A stretch of 64,000 nt of DNA from Undibacterium umbellatum (GCF_014284125.1 NZ_JACOFX010000009.1:1-64000), one strand, 5' to 3'. Shown: positions 26,222 to 35,650, counted from the stretch's first letter. The notes: generated by a model not told the origin, from the letters alone. Made by a program: numbers and translations.

Positions 26222-26865
26222 ACCCAGATAGCAAATCCATCCCGTCTGAAGGTGAATTGTTCAGGAAAATCCTGGGCAAGGAATGGCTGAAACTGCACCC
26301 GGATATCCAGGCCAGGTTTGCCAAAAATCCTGAACCTGACAAGCCTTTGTATTACACAGGTGTACTCAGCGAATTGAGCTGTTCAAGGATAGGCAAACTC
26401 CTGGGTCATCTGACCAAACCTATGATAGCCGGGGCTTTGATCCCTTATACCGATCATGACTTTCCTGTCGATATCATGGTGTATTCCAAGCCAGATTGCC
26501 CTGCCATCTTCAAGCAAAGAATATACCGCCTGCATGACAGGCCGCCGATACAGTTTACATCGTATATGCGGGAAAGTGAAAAAGGCGAAGTGCTCGAATA
26601 TGTGGGCATGGGCCTAGGCATGAAACTGATCCTGCGCGTACATGAAGGTAATCTTTACTTCACCAGCGATGGTTATTTCTGGGATGTGCTTGGTTATCGC
26701 ATTCCCATACCCGGCATTTTCACACCGGGCAAAACTTATCTATGCCATCGCAATGACAACCCTGAGCAATTCAATATCCGCATAGAAATCAAACACGCCT
26801 TGTTTGGGCGCACGTTTACCCAGATCGGCATTTTCAAGGAAATTCATACTGAGGCAGCATCATGA
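26218..26865 (+). CDS. DUF4166 domain protein
   Basis: This 215-residue soluble protein matches the DUF4166 family. It has an N-terminal LFRKILGKEWLKLHPDIQARF segment, found at the start of most members. The domain continues with YTGVLSEL, ALIPYTDHDFPVDI and YFWDVLGYRIPIP, and ends with a HALFGRTFTQIG segment. The family's function is unknown, but it is often encoded with or fused to TIGR01777 epimerase-like proteins, as here. It overlaps both neighbours by ATGA, which implies coupled translation. Confidence 0.85.
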   Translation: MNPDSKSIPSEGELFRKILGKEWLKLHPDIQARFAKNPEPDKPLYYTGVLSELSCSRIGKLLGHLTKPMIAGALIPYTDHDFPVDIMVYSKPDCPAIFKQRIYRLHDRPPIQFTSYMRESEKGEVLEYVGMGLGMKLILRVHEGNLYFTSDGYFWDVLGYRIPIPGIFTPGKTYLCHRNDNPEQFNIRIEIKHALFGRTFTQIGIFKEIHTEAAS

Positions 26866-28322
26866 ACACTCATTTAATCGCCCTGCAATTGATGGCAGCG
26901 CAAGGCTTGCTCGGCGCTTTCGATACACTGTATCACCATGAATTGACTGAAGCCTTACCGCAACGCGCCAGTGCCCGCACAGAGTTGGGTATACATGCGA
27001 CCCGCGCCCTCATTTACAGTGCGCTGTTTATTGGTTTGTCGGCATGGGCCTGGCATGGCGCCTGGGCTATTGTATTATTGCTGGTGTTTGGCGTGGAGAT
27101 CGTCCTGACCTTGTGGGACTTCGTGATCGAAGACCAGACCCGCCTTTTGCCAGCCACTGAACGCGTGACCCATACCGTACTTGCGATTAATGGCGGCGCC
27201 TTTATCACCTTGTTGGTCTTGAATACGCCAGAGTGGTTTGCCGCCCCTACACAGATGTTGTGGCAACCACAGGGCTGGCTCAGTGTTTTTTTGGCATTAT
27301 GTGGTGTGGGCGTGGGTATGTCGGGCATACGTGATGGGCTGGCTGCACTCCATCTCGGTAAAATCGCAATCAAAGAAAGGCAGGCAAGCATGAACCATTT
27401 CAGCGACAAATCAGAGCAGGTTTTGGTCACCGGCGCCACTGGCTTTATCGGCAGCTTGCTGGTCAAGGCTTTACTGGCTGATGGGCAGCAAGTGACGATA
27501 CTCAGCCGCAATCCAAAACAGGCAAGCTGGAAATTTGATGGCAAGGCCAGGGTTATCGCCTCCATGCAGGATTTGCCCGCAAATCAGCGCATCGATGTCA
27601 TCATCAACCTGGCTGGCGCACGCATACTTGGCTGGCGCTGGTCGGAAAAACGCAAGGCAGAATTGCGCAGCAGCCGCACTGGCCTGACCAAAGAAATCAC
27701 TGCGTGGATCAGTAGAGCAGAAAGCAAACCCAGGCTATTGCTGGCAGCCTCAGCCATAGGCTATTACGGCATACAGGCACCGGGTGATGACAGGGAATTG
27801 ACTGAAAGCGCAGCACCACAACCCATCTTCATGTCTGAACTGTGCCAGGAATGGGAACAAGCCAACCAGCTTGCCAGTACTTACGGCGTCAAGGTTGCCA
27901 AGATGCGTTTCGGCGTTGTCCTGGGCCAGCAAGGTGCACTGGGCATGATGCTCCTGCCCATCAAGCTGGGCCTGGGTGGTGCGCTGGGTAGAGGCAAGCA
28001 ATGGCAATCGTGGATACATGTGCATGATGTGCTGCGTGGCATTGCCCACCTGTGGCAGCATGAAGCCAGCCTGCGGCTGGATAGTGCTTATAATTTCACC
28101 GCACCTGAAGTAGTGACGCAAAAGCAGTTCAGCACCATCGCCGCCAGTGTCTTGCATCGCCCCAGCTTCTTCCCTACCCCAGGCTGGCCTATGCGCTTGA
28201 TGCTGGGTGAGCAAGCTGATTTATTACTGGAAGGCCAGCGTGTAATGCCAGCCAGATTATTAAGTGAAGGCTTTGTATTTGATTATCCGGATTTGCGTAG
28301 TGCGCTGATCAATTTAACCTAG
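26862..28322 (+). CDS. membrane domain fused to TIGR01777 SDR/epimerase
   Basis: This 486-residue protein is a fusion. Residues 1 to about 170 form a membrane part with four or five hydrophobic helices, including HHELTEALPQ and GVEIVLTLWDFVIEDQTR. From about residue 185 it is a TIGR01777/YfcH-like extended short-chain dehydrogenase with the NAD-binding motif TGATGFIGSLLV. A GYYG segment follows, then SELCQEWEQANQ, and the C-terminal DUF1731 part runs from TPGWPMRLMLGEQADLLLEGQRVMP (split over the end). YfcH-type proteins are normally about 300 residues, so the membrane domain is an addition. The substrate is unknown. Confidence 0.88.
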   Translation: MNTHLIALQLMAAQGLLGAFDTLYHHELTEALPQRASARTELGIHATRALIYSALFIGLSAWAWHGAWAIVLLLVFGVEIVLTLWDFVIEDQTRLLPATERVTHTVLAINGGAFITLLVLNTPEWFAAPTQMLWQPQGWLSVFLALCGVGVGMSGIRDGLAALHLGKIAIKERQASMNHFSDKSEQVLVTGATGFIGSLLVKALLADGQQVTILSRNPKQASWKFDGKARVIASMQDLPANQRIDVIINLAGARILGWRWSEKRKAELRSSRTGLTKEITAWISRAESKPRLLLAASAIGYYGIQAPGDDRELTESAAPQPIFMSELCQEWEQANQLASTYGVKVAKMRFGVVLGQQGALGMMLLPIKLGLGGALGRGKQWQSWIHVHDVLRGIAHLWQHEASLRLDSAYNFTAPEVVTQKQFSTIAASVLHRPSFFPTPGWPMRLMLGEQADLLLEGQRVMPARLLSEGFVFDYPDLRSALINLT

Positions 28323-28350
28323 CAGGCTGATTGCCATGTAAAGAACGCCT

Positions 28351-28803
28351 ATGCCGCGCAGAAGACAAATCAAATCGGTAGCAGCAGGAATTATTGACAG
28401 TTTTAATAGCCGAAATAATGATCTCGAAGGCTATTGGGCCATAGGCAAGCTTTGCCGGTTTGCGCATGAACACGCTATTTCTACCGTCACGCTAGATTTA
28501 CTGAATATCACCTGCACGCCGGACAGCACCGAGTTCAATGCCATCATGCATGACTACAAAGTGAAGCTGCTTGCAATCTTGAATAAGCAGGGAATTCCAG
28601 CAGACTGGCTAGCGGCAGCCAAAATACAAATTGATTTTCAGCCTGAATATAGAGCGCATTTGCACTACTTTCGTTCCGGTTGGGGTAATCCTTATACTGT
28701 GACTGCCACTTTCATTGCAGACTTGGGGAAGCAATACAATATCCAGACTGGCGGTAATTGCAAGCCTCATGATTCACTAACGGAAAGCAGGCGAAGCGCT
28801 TAA
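28351..28803 (+). CDS. conserved hypothetical protein
   Basis: This 150-residue soluble protein is not one I recognise by name. It is basic at the N-terminus (MPRRRQIKSVAAGIIDSF). The middle is IGKLCRFAHEHAISTVTLDLL, and a later HYFRSGWGNPYTVTATFIADLG looks structured and conserved. It starts 29 bases after the fusion gene without a strong ribosome site, so it could be translated from the same transcript. Function unknown. Confidence 0.6.
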   Translation: MPRRRQIKSVAAGIIDSFNSRNNDLEGYWAIGKLCRFAHEHAISTVTLDLLNITCTPDSTEFNAIMHDYKVKLLAILNKQGIPADWLAAAKIQIDFQPEYRAHLHYFRSGWGNPYTVTATFIADLGKQYNIQTGGNCKPHDSLTESRRSA

Positions 28804-28877
28804 CTATCGTGCAAGATGCCTCACTTGAAATCTGAAATTAAGTCTCAATCTGGTGTTGCAAATTCAAGGAGCAAGCC

Positions 28878-29045
28878 ATGTTCTTCCTGCACCATCCCCA
28901 GCCCGTGAGGCCAAGAAAAGCCGTTCCTGAACTACAGGTCAGCAGCCAGAGTCAGGCGATAGATACCAAAACTATTGTTGTCGAGCGTAGCGTTAAAGAT
29001 TTGCAGTCTTTACAAGTGCAACTCAAGGAAAAAATATCAAGATAA
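28878..29045 (+). CDS. short protein of 55 residues (hypothetical)
   Basis: An ATG at 28878 has a textbook AAGGAG site six bases upstream and opens a 55-codon frame ending TAA at 29043-29045. The product starts MFFLHHPQPVRPRKAV and continues with a polar section. It finishes with a likely amphipathic helix, KDLQSLQVQLKEKISR. No signal peptide or membrane segment is visible. The ribosome site and helix pattern favour a real gene, but I recognise no family. Confidence 0.5.
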   Translation: MFFLHHPQPVRPRKAVPELQVSSQSQAIDTKTIVVERSVKDLQSLQVQLKEKISR

Positions 29046-29046
29046 G

Positions 29047-29087
29047 AAAAAAAATGCGGCTTTCCGAAAAACAACCAGAAAGCCGCA
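29047..29087 (-). terminator. terminator of the acyl-CoA operon
   Basis: TGCGGCTTTC (29055-29064) and GAAAGCCGCA (29078-29087) form a perfect 10-bp stem. On the minus strand a run of eight T follows. It closes the operon that begins near 34252 and ends with the acyl-CoA ligase gene. Confidence 0.85.
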
Positions 29088-29139
29088 TAAACGCGCAAAA
29101 CTGTTTTAGCCTGACTCGGACAGGCTTAGTCGACATTGA

Positions 29140-30843
29140 TCAGGCTGCAGCCCTTTTCTTCGCTTCTTCTTCATACAATTCTTTTTTGGACAATTTTCCT
29201 ACCGGGGTTTTCGGTAATTCTGCACGAATATCCATCGCTTGCGGCATTTCATGCTTGCCCAGTCTATCTTTCAAAAAGTCCTTCAAGTCTTCAAAACTGA
29301 AGGCTGTCTGCCCTGTCTTGAGTTTGATAAAAGCCTTGGCCGCCTGACCGCGATACGCATCGGGGATGCCGATGACGCTGACTTCGGCGACTGCCGGGTG
29401 TTCATAAATCGCCTCTTCGATATTGCGTGGATAGACGTTGTAGCCACCAGACAAGATCATGTCCTTGGTACGGTCGACGATGTACACAAAGCCGTCCGCA
29501 TCCATATAGCCTACATCGCCAGTGCGGAAGTAACCGTCAGGCGTAAAAGCGTCGCGGTTGGCATCTGGTTTGTTCCAGTAGCCTTTCATGATATTCGCAC
29601 CAGCCACACAAATTTCTCCGCGCTCACCCAAGGCCACTTCCTGGCGTATGTCATCAATGCTGGCAAATTTAAAACGTATGCCTGGTGTCGGCAAACCACA
29701 GGAACCAGCCTTGCGCACGCCGCCCAGAGGAGTGAAGGTGCCAGTGGGTGAGGTCTCGGTCATGCCCCAGCCTTCGAGCAACGTACAACCTGTCAGGGCC
29801 TGGAATTGTTGCAGCACTTCTGTCGGTAAGGGCGCACCGCCGGAGTTGCAAAACTTCAGCGCGCTGAGATCATATTCCTTGATTTGCGGATGGTTGATGA
29901 TGGCGGTGTACATGGTAGGCACGCCTGGGAATACCGTGATCTTCTTGTTCGCCAGATCCTTCACAACGGCATCAGCATCAAAACGGGTATGCAAGACAAT
30001 TTCTGCTCCCATGCGTATGCCAAACAGCATGTCGACTGTCAGGGCGTAGATGTGGAACAGTGGCAGCACAGCAAGAAGTTTTTCTTTGCCTTCTTGCAGC
30101 ACTCGCGGCTCGATATTGGTGGTTTCCATGATCTGGCTGCAAGCCGTGGTCAGGTTGCCATGGGTCAGCATTGCCCCTTTGGGCAAGCCGGTAGTGCCAC
30201 CTGTATATTGCAGGGTGGCGACGGTTTCCCTGGGGTCGATTGCCGGGGTGGGTGTGTAGTCACCATCATTGTCCAGCAACTTGGCAAACAGCAAATGCTG
30301 GGTATCATCAGGAATGGCGCTGAGCTGCCCTGCCTTGTCGAGGTTCGCCTTGACGGCATCAGGATAAGGCGTCATCTCAGGAATATTGCCGATGATGAGT
30401 TTTTGCAAGCGGGTATGTCCCAGCATCTTGGCCATTTGCGGATAGAGCATCACCATATCGAGCGTCACAAGTAAGTCGGTATGACTGTCGGAAATTTTAT
30501 GCTCCAGCACTTTCTCGGCATCAAGAGGTGAGTAGTTCACCACCGTGCCACCGGCCTGGAGGATGGCGAAAAAACTGATGACATAATGTGGTGTGTTGGG
30601 CAGATACAAGCCCACATGCACACCGGGTTTGACACCGAGTTGCTGGAAACCTTTGGTGGCCTGATTCACCAGTTTTTGCAATTCAGCATAACTGGTCTTC
30701 TTGCCCATGAATTCCAAGGCTGGCAAGTCCGCCCATTTGGCAACGGCATCATGTAGCAATTGTGGCACGCTGCTGATCGGCAGGTCAGCGTCCCAGTGTA
30801 CACCTGCGGGGTAAGATTTGATCCAGGGTTGTAAGTCGCGCAT
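29140..30843 (-). CDS. long-chain acyl-CoA synthetase (AMP-forming)
   Basis: This 567-residue enzyme of the ANL superfamily activates a fatty acid to acyl-CoA via an acyl-adenylate. The AMP-binding P-loop is YTGGTTGLPKG. The A5 region contains GWGMTETSP, and the hinge is RTKDMILSGGYNVYPRNIEE. The catalytic Lys lies in the C-terminal TPVGKLSKKEL. An AGAGAG site precedes the ATG. It is the last gene of the acyl-CoA operon, 134 bases after the dehydrogenase. Chain-length preference cannot be read, but similarity is greatest to FadD-like enzymes. Confidence 0.93.
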   Translation of the reverse strand: MRDLQPWIKSYPAGVHWDADLPISSVPQLLHDAVAKWADLPALEFMGKKTSYAELQKLVNQATKGFQQLGVKPGVHVGLYLPNTPHYVISFFAILQAGGTVVNYSPLDAEKVLEHKISDSHTDLLVTLDMVMLYPQMAKMLGHTRLQKLIIGNIPEMTPYPDAVKANLDKAGQLSAIPDDTQHLLFAKLLDNDGDYTPTPAIDPRETVATLQYTGGTTGLPKGAMLTHGNLTTACSQIMETTNIEPRVLQEGKEKLLAVLPLFHIYALTVDMLFGIRMGAEIVLHTRFDADAVVKDLANKKITVFPGVPTMYTAIINHPQIKEYDLSALKFCNSGGAPLPTEVLQQFQALTGCTLLEGWGMTETSPTGTFTPLGGVRKAGSCGLPTPGIRFKFASIDDIRQEVALGERGEICVAGANIMKGYWNKPDANRDAFTPDGYFRTGDVGYMDADGFVYIVDRTKDMILSGGYNVYPRNIEEAIYEHPAVAEVSVIGIPDAYRGQAAKAFIKLKTGQTAFSFEDLKDFLKDRLGKHEMPQAMDIRAELPKTPVGKLSKKELYEEEAKKRAAA

Positions 30844-30977
30844 TTTTGTCTCTCTTTATAAGAATAATTTGAAAATGTCAGCCAACTGGGAAGTTAACGT
30901 CGGAAAAGCCCTGCCTCGGAAAGAGGAAGAGCCAATCCGGAACTACCCGTAAATCGCACTTATGAAACTACAAGTAA

Positions 30978-32204
30978 TTATTTTTTCTCCGTATATTTCT
31001 TCAACTCCATCTTGCCGATCTGATTCCTGTGTACTTCATCCGGGCCATCGGCCAAGCGCAAGGTACGGGCTTGCGCATACGAGTATGCAAGACCAAAATC
31101 GTCAGACACGCCACCACCGCCATGCGCCTGTATTGCCCAGTCGATGACCTGGCAAGCCATGGTTGGCGCTGCTACCTTGATCATGGCGATTTCTTTAGCT
31201 GCAGCCTTGTTGCCGACGGTGTCCATCATCTGTGCAGCATTCAAGACCAGGAAACGCGCCTGGTCGATCAGGATACGGGCACTGGCGATACGTTCCAGGG
31301 TCACGCCCTGGTCTGCTACCCGTTTGCCAAAGGCCACACGTGTCAGAGAGCGTTTGCACATGTCTTCCAGTGCGCGCTCTGCCAGACCAATCAAACGCAT
31401 GCAGTGGTGAATGCGGCCAGGCCCGAGGCGGCCCTGGGCAATTTCAAAGCCACGACCTTCGCCCAGCAAGATATTGGATGCGGGTACCCGCACGTTTTCA
31501 AACAGGACTTCACCATGACCATGTGGTGCATCGTCATAACCAAAGACCGGCAAGGCGCGCAAGATAGTCACGCCCGGTGTATCACGCGGCACGATGATCA
31601 TTGATTGTTGCTTGTGGCGGTCAGCATTGCTTGGGTCACTCTTGCCCATGAAAATGAACACTTTGCAACGCGGATCATTGGCACCAGACGACCACCATTT
31701 ACGACCATTGATGACATACTCGTCGCCATCACGAACGATGGATGATTCGATATTGGTGGCATCAGATGACGCCACTGCCGGCTCTGTCATGGCAAAGCAG
31801 GAACGGATTTCACCACGGAGCAAGGGCTTCAGCCATTGTTCCTGATGTTCTGGTGTGCCATAGCGGGCAAACACTTCCATATTGCCGGTATCAGGAGCCG
31901 AGCAATTGAATACCTCTGGTGCCCAGACAGCACGTCCCATGATTTCGCACAAGGGCGCATATTCCAGATTGCTCAAACCTGCGCCGTGGCCAGATTCTGG
32001 CAGGAAGAGATTCCACAAACCGGCATCGCGTGCCTTGGCCTTAAGCTGTTCAACTACCTTGGTCGGTATCCATGCATTGCCTGCCTTGCGGTTGGCAGCT
32101 ATCTCACCAAAGAAAGTTTTTTCATTTGGATAGATGTGCTCATCCATGAAGGCGATCAGGCGTGCCTGCAAATCTTTGACTTTGGGGCTGTATTGAAAAT
32201 CCAT
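30978..32204 (-). CDS. acyl-CoA dehydrogenase
   Basis: This 408-residue FAD enzyme introduces the 2,3-double bond in acyl-CoA. The signature segments are [39 protein letters not shown] and the C-terminal [34 protein letters not shown]. These place it in the FadE-like/ACAD10-11 type group common in Burkholderiales. The ATG at 32204 has an AAGGA site; the frame extends to 32240 without one. It sits between the thioesterase and ligase genes of the operon. Confidence 0.94.
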   Translation of the reverse strand: MDFQYSPKVKDLQARLIAFMDEHIYPNEKTFFGEIAANRKAGNAWIPTKVVEQLKAKARDAGLWNLFLPESGHGAGLSNLEYAPLCEIMGRAVWAPEVFNCSAPDTGNMEVFARYGTPEHQEQWLKPLLRGEIRSCFAMTEPAVASSDATNIESSIVRDGDEYVINGRKWWSSGANDPRCKVFIFMGKSDPSNADRHKQQSMIIVPRDTPGVTILRALPVFGYDDAPHGHGEVLFENVRVPASNILLGEGRGFEIAQGRLGPGRIHHCMRLIGLAERALEDMCKRSLTRVAFGKRVADQGVTLERIASARILIDQARFLVLNAAQMMDTVGNKAAAKEIAMIKVAAPTMACQVIDWAIQAHGGGGVSDDFGLAYSYAQARTLRLADGPDEVHRNQIGKMELKKYTEKK

Positions 32205-32253
32205 TGTATTTCCTTTTTCCTGGTTGGTCCGGCTGGACATGTATATGTCCGAT

Positions 32254-32703
32254 TTACTTTCTTTGCAGTTCGATATTGCGCGCCGTCAGCAATGCTGTTG
32301 CGCATAAAACTTCTTCGCCATTGCGAACAGAAAAAACCTCTGCGGCGCTGACTGTCAGCAATTTGCCGTGTGAAACCACTCGCCCGCGTGCCCTCAGTTT
32401 TTCACCATCGGCAGGCGCGACTATCTTCAAATTACAATCAATGCTGGCATTGATCCAGCCTGCTGGCAACAAAGTGCCGGCGGCAGAAACTCCAGCAAAA
32501 TCAGCGGCGGCAAAGATGGCGGTAGCTTGCATTTTTCCTGGTACGAAACTGAGTTCTTCCCGGTAGGCGATATCCAGTTCCACCTCGCCTGGTTCCACCT
32601 TCACAAACTCTATGCCCAGCCATTTCGCCATCGGCATGGCCAGCACCAGACTCATTAATTGTGCTGCGTAATCTGGATTGCTAGCCACGTATGTCGGTTT
32701 CAT
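32254..32703 (-). CDS. PaaI-family hotdog thioesterase
   Basis: This 149-residue hotdog-fold protein resembles PaaI/DUF4442-type acyl-CoA thioesterases. It has the long central helix region [17 protein letters not shown], a [16 protein letters not shown] strand and [21 protein letters not shown]. It probably releases CoA from acyl-CoA intermediates of the pathway encoded by its neighbours. It is soluble and lies 24 bases downstream of the SDR gene on the same transcript. Confidence 0.88.
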   Translation of the reverse strand: MKPTYVASNPDYAAQLMSLVLAMPMAKWLGIEFVKVEPGEVELDIAYREELSFVPGKMQATAIFAAADFAGVSAAGTLLPAGWINASIDCNLKIVAPADGEKLRARGRVVSHGKLLTVSAAEVFSVRNGEEVLCATALLTARNIELQRK

Positions 32704-32727
32704 GATCGCGCCTTATTCTTTGCTGTA

Positions 32728-33483
32728 TTAGCTAACCAGATAACCACCATCAACATTGATGCAGGCACCCGTGGTATAGCTAGCTGCATTCGATGCCAGG
32801 TACAAGACCGTGCCCGCCATTTCATCTGGTTCGGCAATGCGTTTCATGGGTATGCGGGTCAGTGCTTTTTCTAGGATGACAGGATTGTGGAACAGGGCCG
32901 AGGCAAACTTGGTATCGGTCGCGCCTGGCAGCAAGGCATTCACGCGCACCCCCATGGGCGCACACTCTTGCGCAAAGGATTTGGTCATGGCGATGACGGC
33001 TGCCTTGGTGATGGAATAAATCCCTTGCATGGCACCTGGCACCACACCATTGACGGAAGCCACATTGATGATGCTGCCACCGCCATGTTTTGCCATCAGT
33101 TTGGCACCGGCTGAAGACATGAAGAAATAGCCGCGTATATTGACATCCACCGTTTTTTGGAAGGCACTGACATCGGTTTCGGTGATATGCCCGAAGTGCG
33201 GGTTAGTGGCGGCATTATTGACCAGAATATCGAGCCTGCCATGAGCGGCCATGATGTCGGCAAACAGAGCATCAATCTGCGCCATTTCACCGATATGGCA
33301 AGCGCGTGCTTCTGCCCTGCCACCAGCAGCGACGATTGCTGCCACCACCGATTCACAGGCTTCTGCCTTGCGGCTGCTCACGATGACATAGGCACCGTTG
33401 GCTGCCAGGGTCTTGGCAACGGCTTCACCTATGCCACGGCTGGCCCCTGTGACCAGTGCAACCTTGCCCGTCAAATCAAACAT
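32728..33483 (-). CDS. short-chain dehydrogenase/reductase
   Basis: This 251-residue classical SDR has the NAD(P)-binding motif TGASRGIGEAVAK and NNAATNPHF. The catalytic Ser, Tyr and Lys lie in INVASVNGVVPGAMQGIYSITKAA, and a GATDTKFAS segment follows. In this operon it is a candidate 3-hydroxyacyl-CoA dehydrogenase or related oxidoreductase. The ATG at 33483 stands nine bases after a GGAG site; the upstream in-frame ATGs at 33492 and 33501 abut such sites and are less likely. Confidence 0.92.
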   Translation of the reverse strand: MFDLTGKVALVTGASRGIGEAVAKTLAANGAYVIVSSRKAEACESVVAAIVAAGGRAEARACHIGEMAQIDALFADIMAAHGRLDILVNNAATNPHFGHITETDVSAFQKTVDVNIRGYFFMSSAGAKLMAKHGGGSIINVASVNGVVPGAMQGIYSITKAAVIAMTKSFAQECAPMGVRVNALLPGATDTKFASALFHNPVILEKALTRIPMKRIAEPDEMAGTVLYLASNAASYTTGACINVDGGYLVS

Positions 33484-33520
33484 TGCTGTCATCTCCTGCA
33501 TCTCCTATTTCTCTCATTTT

Positions 33521-34252
33521 TCAAACGTATGTGATTGCTTTGGGATTGTTCAGCACTTCAAGGTGCGAAAAATTATTCAGGTAAGCCAGTGCCGGGCGCA
33601 ATACGCCCTCTACGGTTGGCTGTAGATGAAAACGGGTGACCGCACTATTCACCAGCGACCAGTTGAGTTCGGCAAAGCGTGGATCAGGGAAACCCAGTAC
33701 ATGCTGGCATAGCGCCGAGATAGTGCCGCCGGAAGTGAACACGACGATGTTCTTGGCATCATCAGCAACTTCCAGTTGCTTGTGCATGGCGATGATGCAA
33801 CGCTGGCGGAATGCATTCCAGCTTTCTACATATTCAGCATCATGCTCACCAGACATCCAGCGGCTGATCGCCTGGGCAAAAATATCCTGGAAGGCTTGTT
33901 TGCCGTTCGGCGTATTCATCAGGAAATGCTTGACGGCTGCCGGGTCATCAAAAGCTGGCACATGCCGCGCCAGCACTTCATGGTGGTTGTACTCATTAAA
34001 ACCTGCATCGCAATGCCAGGCAGAGGTATCCAATGCATCAACATCCTGTTGCAGCATTTCAGACAGACAGGCTCGCGCAGTTTGCTGGTGCCGTTTAAGC
34101 GCGCCAGTGACCACTCTTGACACCTGCATATCACGCTCTGCCCACCAGCGTCCAAGATGCCGCGCCTGCTGTTCGCCCAGTTCAGATAATTGGTCATAGT
34201 TCTGGTTGCCGAATGAGGCCTGCCCGTGCCTGACCAGATATAAAGCTGCCAT
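33521..34252 (-). CDS. histidine phosphatase family protein
   Basis: This 243-residue protein belongs to the histidine phosphatase (phosphoglycerate-mutase-like) superfamily. It has the catalytic motif LVRHGQASFG at the N-terminus and the second His in VVFTSGGTISAL (the usual distal His is replaced by Ser-Gly in this stretch, so activity should be checked). It begins an operon of fatty-acid genes, and such phosphatases are often found in this neighbourhood in Burkholderiales. A GAGGAA site precedes the ATG at 34252. Confidence 0.85.
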   Translation of the reverse strand: MAALYLVRHGQASFGNQNYDQLSELGEQQARHLGRWWAERDMQVSRVVTGALKRHQQTARACLSEMLQQDVDALDTSAWHCDAGFNEYNHHEVLARHVPAFDDPAAVKHFLMNTPNGKQAFQDIFAQAISRWMSGEHDAEYVESWNAFRQRCIIAMHKQLEVADDAKNIVVFTSGGTISALCQHVLGFPDPRFAELNWSLVNSAVTRFHLQPTVEGVLRPALAYLNNFSHLEVLNNPKAITYV

Positions 34253-34352
34253 TATTTCCTCAGTAAAGAAAATCAATAAAACCATGAGCAAAGTGTAAAT
34301 CCATGCCTATAATTGATCAAATGAATAGTTATTATCGATATTAATTAATCTC
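34253..34352. promoter_or_regulatory. divergent promoter region of the LysR gene and acyl-CoA operon
   Basis: This 100-base AT-rich gap separates the LysR-type gene from the histidine phosphatase gene that starts the opposite operon. LysR regulators usually bind such gaps and control the divergent genes. I see AT-rich dyads around 34325-34345 but cannot fix a binding site or promoter elements. Confidence 0.4.
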
Positions 34353-35264
34353 ATGCATTTATCCCGAGTTGATTTAAACCTGTTCACCGTCTTTGTTGCC
34401 ATCTATACCGAAGGCAGCGTGACCCGTGCCAGCCAGCAACTGAACTTGACCCAGCCAGCCATCAGCCATGCACTGAACCGCCTGCGGCAATTGTTCAATG
34501 ACCCACTGTTTGTACGTCAGGGGCAGATGATGGTTTCGACGCCACTTGCGCGCAGCATCATAGAACCGGTGCGGCACGCCTTGCGCGGGCTGGAAGTGAC
34601 GCTGACCGAGAATGACAAGTTTGACCCCGCAATGGCCAGCAAGCAATTCAACCTGGCCTTGCGTGACGTATTGGAATCCACCGCCCTGCCGCCGCTGATG
34701 GAAAGCATCACCCGGCAAGCGCCGCAAATCGATCTGGCAGCGATACAGGTGGAAAGGAGGGAACTCGTGAGTGAACTGGCGGCTGGCAGCCTTGATCTGG
34801 CGATTGACATGCTCTTGCCTCTGCCAAATGAGATACGTCGCCAAAAGGTGGTGCAAGGCAATACCGTTGTACTGGCTAGACGCGATCATCCCGTCATACA
34901 GGGCAAGCTGGATCTGGACACCTATATACATGCCGAACACATACTGGCCAGCTCAAGACGTAAGGGCATGGGATTGGAAGATTTTGAACTGAGCCGCCTC
35001 GGCTTGCAAAGACGCATACGCCTGCGCTGTCAGCATTATTTTGCGGCTTGCAGGGTGGTCAGCCAGACTGATTTACTGCTGACCATGCCGGAAGGTTATG
35101 CGCGCATTGCAAATGAACAATTTAACAATCAGATCTTGCCATTGCCGAGCTCCATGCCTTCATGGGATGTTTATTTGTACTGGCATCAAAATGTGGAAAA
35201 TGATCCTGCTAATCGCTGGCTACGACAGCAAGTGATAGAGGCGTTTCAAAACCAGACAGTGTGA
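34353..35264 (+). CDS. LysR-family transcriptional regulator
   Basis: This 303-residue regulator has an N-terminal winged helix-turn-helix (LNLFTVFVAIYTEGSVTRASQ followed by TQPAISHALNRLRQLFNDPLF) and a periplasmic-binding-like effector domain. It is transcribed away from the acyl-CoA operon, and by analogy with such layouts probably regulates it in response to an acyl-CoA or related compound. Effector unknown. Confidence 0.93.
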   Translation: MHLSRVDLNLFTVFVAIYTEGSVTRASQQLNLTQPAISHALNRLRQLFNDPLFVRQGQMMVSTPLARSIIEPVRHALRGLEVTLTENDKFDPAMASKQFNLALRDVLESTALPPLMESITRQAPQIDLAAIQVERRELVSELAAGSLDLAIDMLLPLPNEIRRQKVVQGNTVVLARRDHPVIQGKLDLDTYIHAEHILASSRRKGMGLEDFELSRLGLQRRIRLRCQHYFAACRVVSQTDLLLTMPEGYARIANEQFNNQILPLPSSMPSWDVYLYWHQNVENDPANRWLRQQVIEAFQNQTV

Positions 35265-35283
35265 TGGTGCAAAGAAGACATGC

Positions 35284-35299
35284 ACTGGATTAATCCAGT
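35284..35299. repeat. 16-base perfect palindrome between convergent genes
   Basis: ACTGGATTAATCCAGT reads the same on both strands. It lies 20 bases after the LysR stop and 16 bases before the DUF3579 stop, so it may serve as a weak bidirectional terminator or a dimeric protein site. Confidence 0.4.
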
Positions 35300-35314
35300 A
35301 TCAAGCGTGGAACT

Positions 35315-35650
35315 TTACTTGCCAGCAGCCTTGGGCTCGTCTGGCAACAGGCAGGCATCGATAATTTGCAAATCATTATCTTTGGCAAAGCTGACGACAA
35401 AATGATAAGCCAGAGGCTCTATATCGCGTATGGCTTCATTGACCACAACAGAACGCACGCCGTTCAACAATATCGGGCGTACATAGGGTGAATATTGCAG
35501 GTGTGAGTGCCTGCCACCGTCAGGGCTGAAACAAGACATGGCTCCGCACAGGCGCTCTGCCCAATCACTGGGGCGAAATTGTTTGCCATCACTGGTTAAA
35601 CCCTGGATGAAAAACTCGCGGACTTGTTGCGTTTTTGTGGAATCGGCCAT
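35315..35650 (-). CDS. DUF3579 family protein
   Basis: This 111-residue protein matches DUF3579, a family confined mainly to Betaproteobacteria. It shows the family core WAERLCGAMSCFSPDGG and YSPYVRPILLNGVRSVVV. The C-terminal NEAIRDIEPLAYHFVVSFAKDNDL is also typical. No signal peptide is present and the function is unknown. The ATG at 35650 is chosen because it gives the usual family N-terminus; an in-frame ATG at 35707 is possible. Confidence 0.88.
   Translation of the reverse strand: MADSTKTQQVREFFIQGLTSDGKQFRPSDWAERLCGAMSCFSPDGGRHSHLQYSPYVRPILLNGVRSVVVNEAIRDIEPLAYHFVVSFAKDNDLQIIDACLLPDEPKAAGK

Noticed and set aside
31029..31604. 191-residue plus-strand frame inside the acyl-CoA dehydrogenase gene
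   Set aside because: It is antisense to a well-supported dehydrogenase and has no family features.
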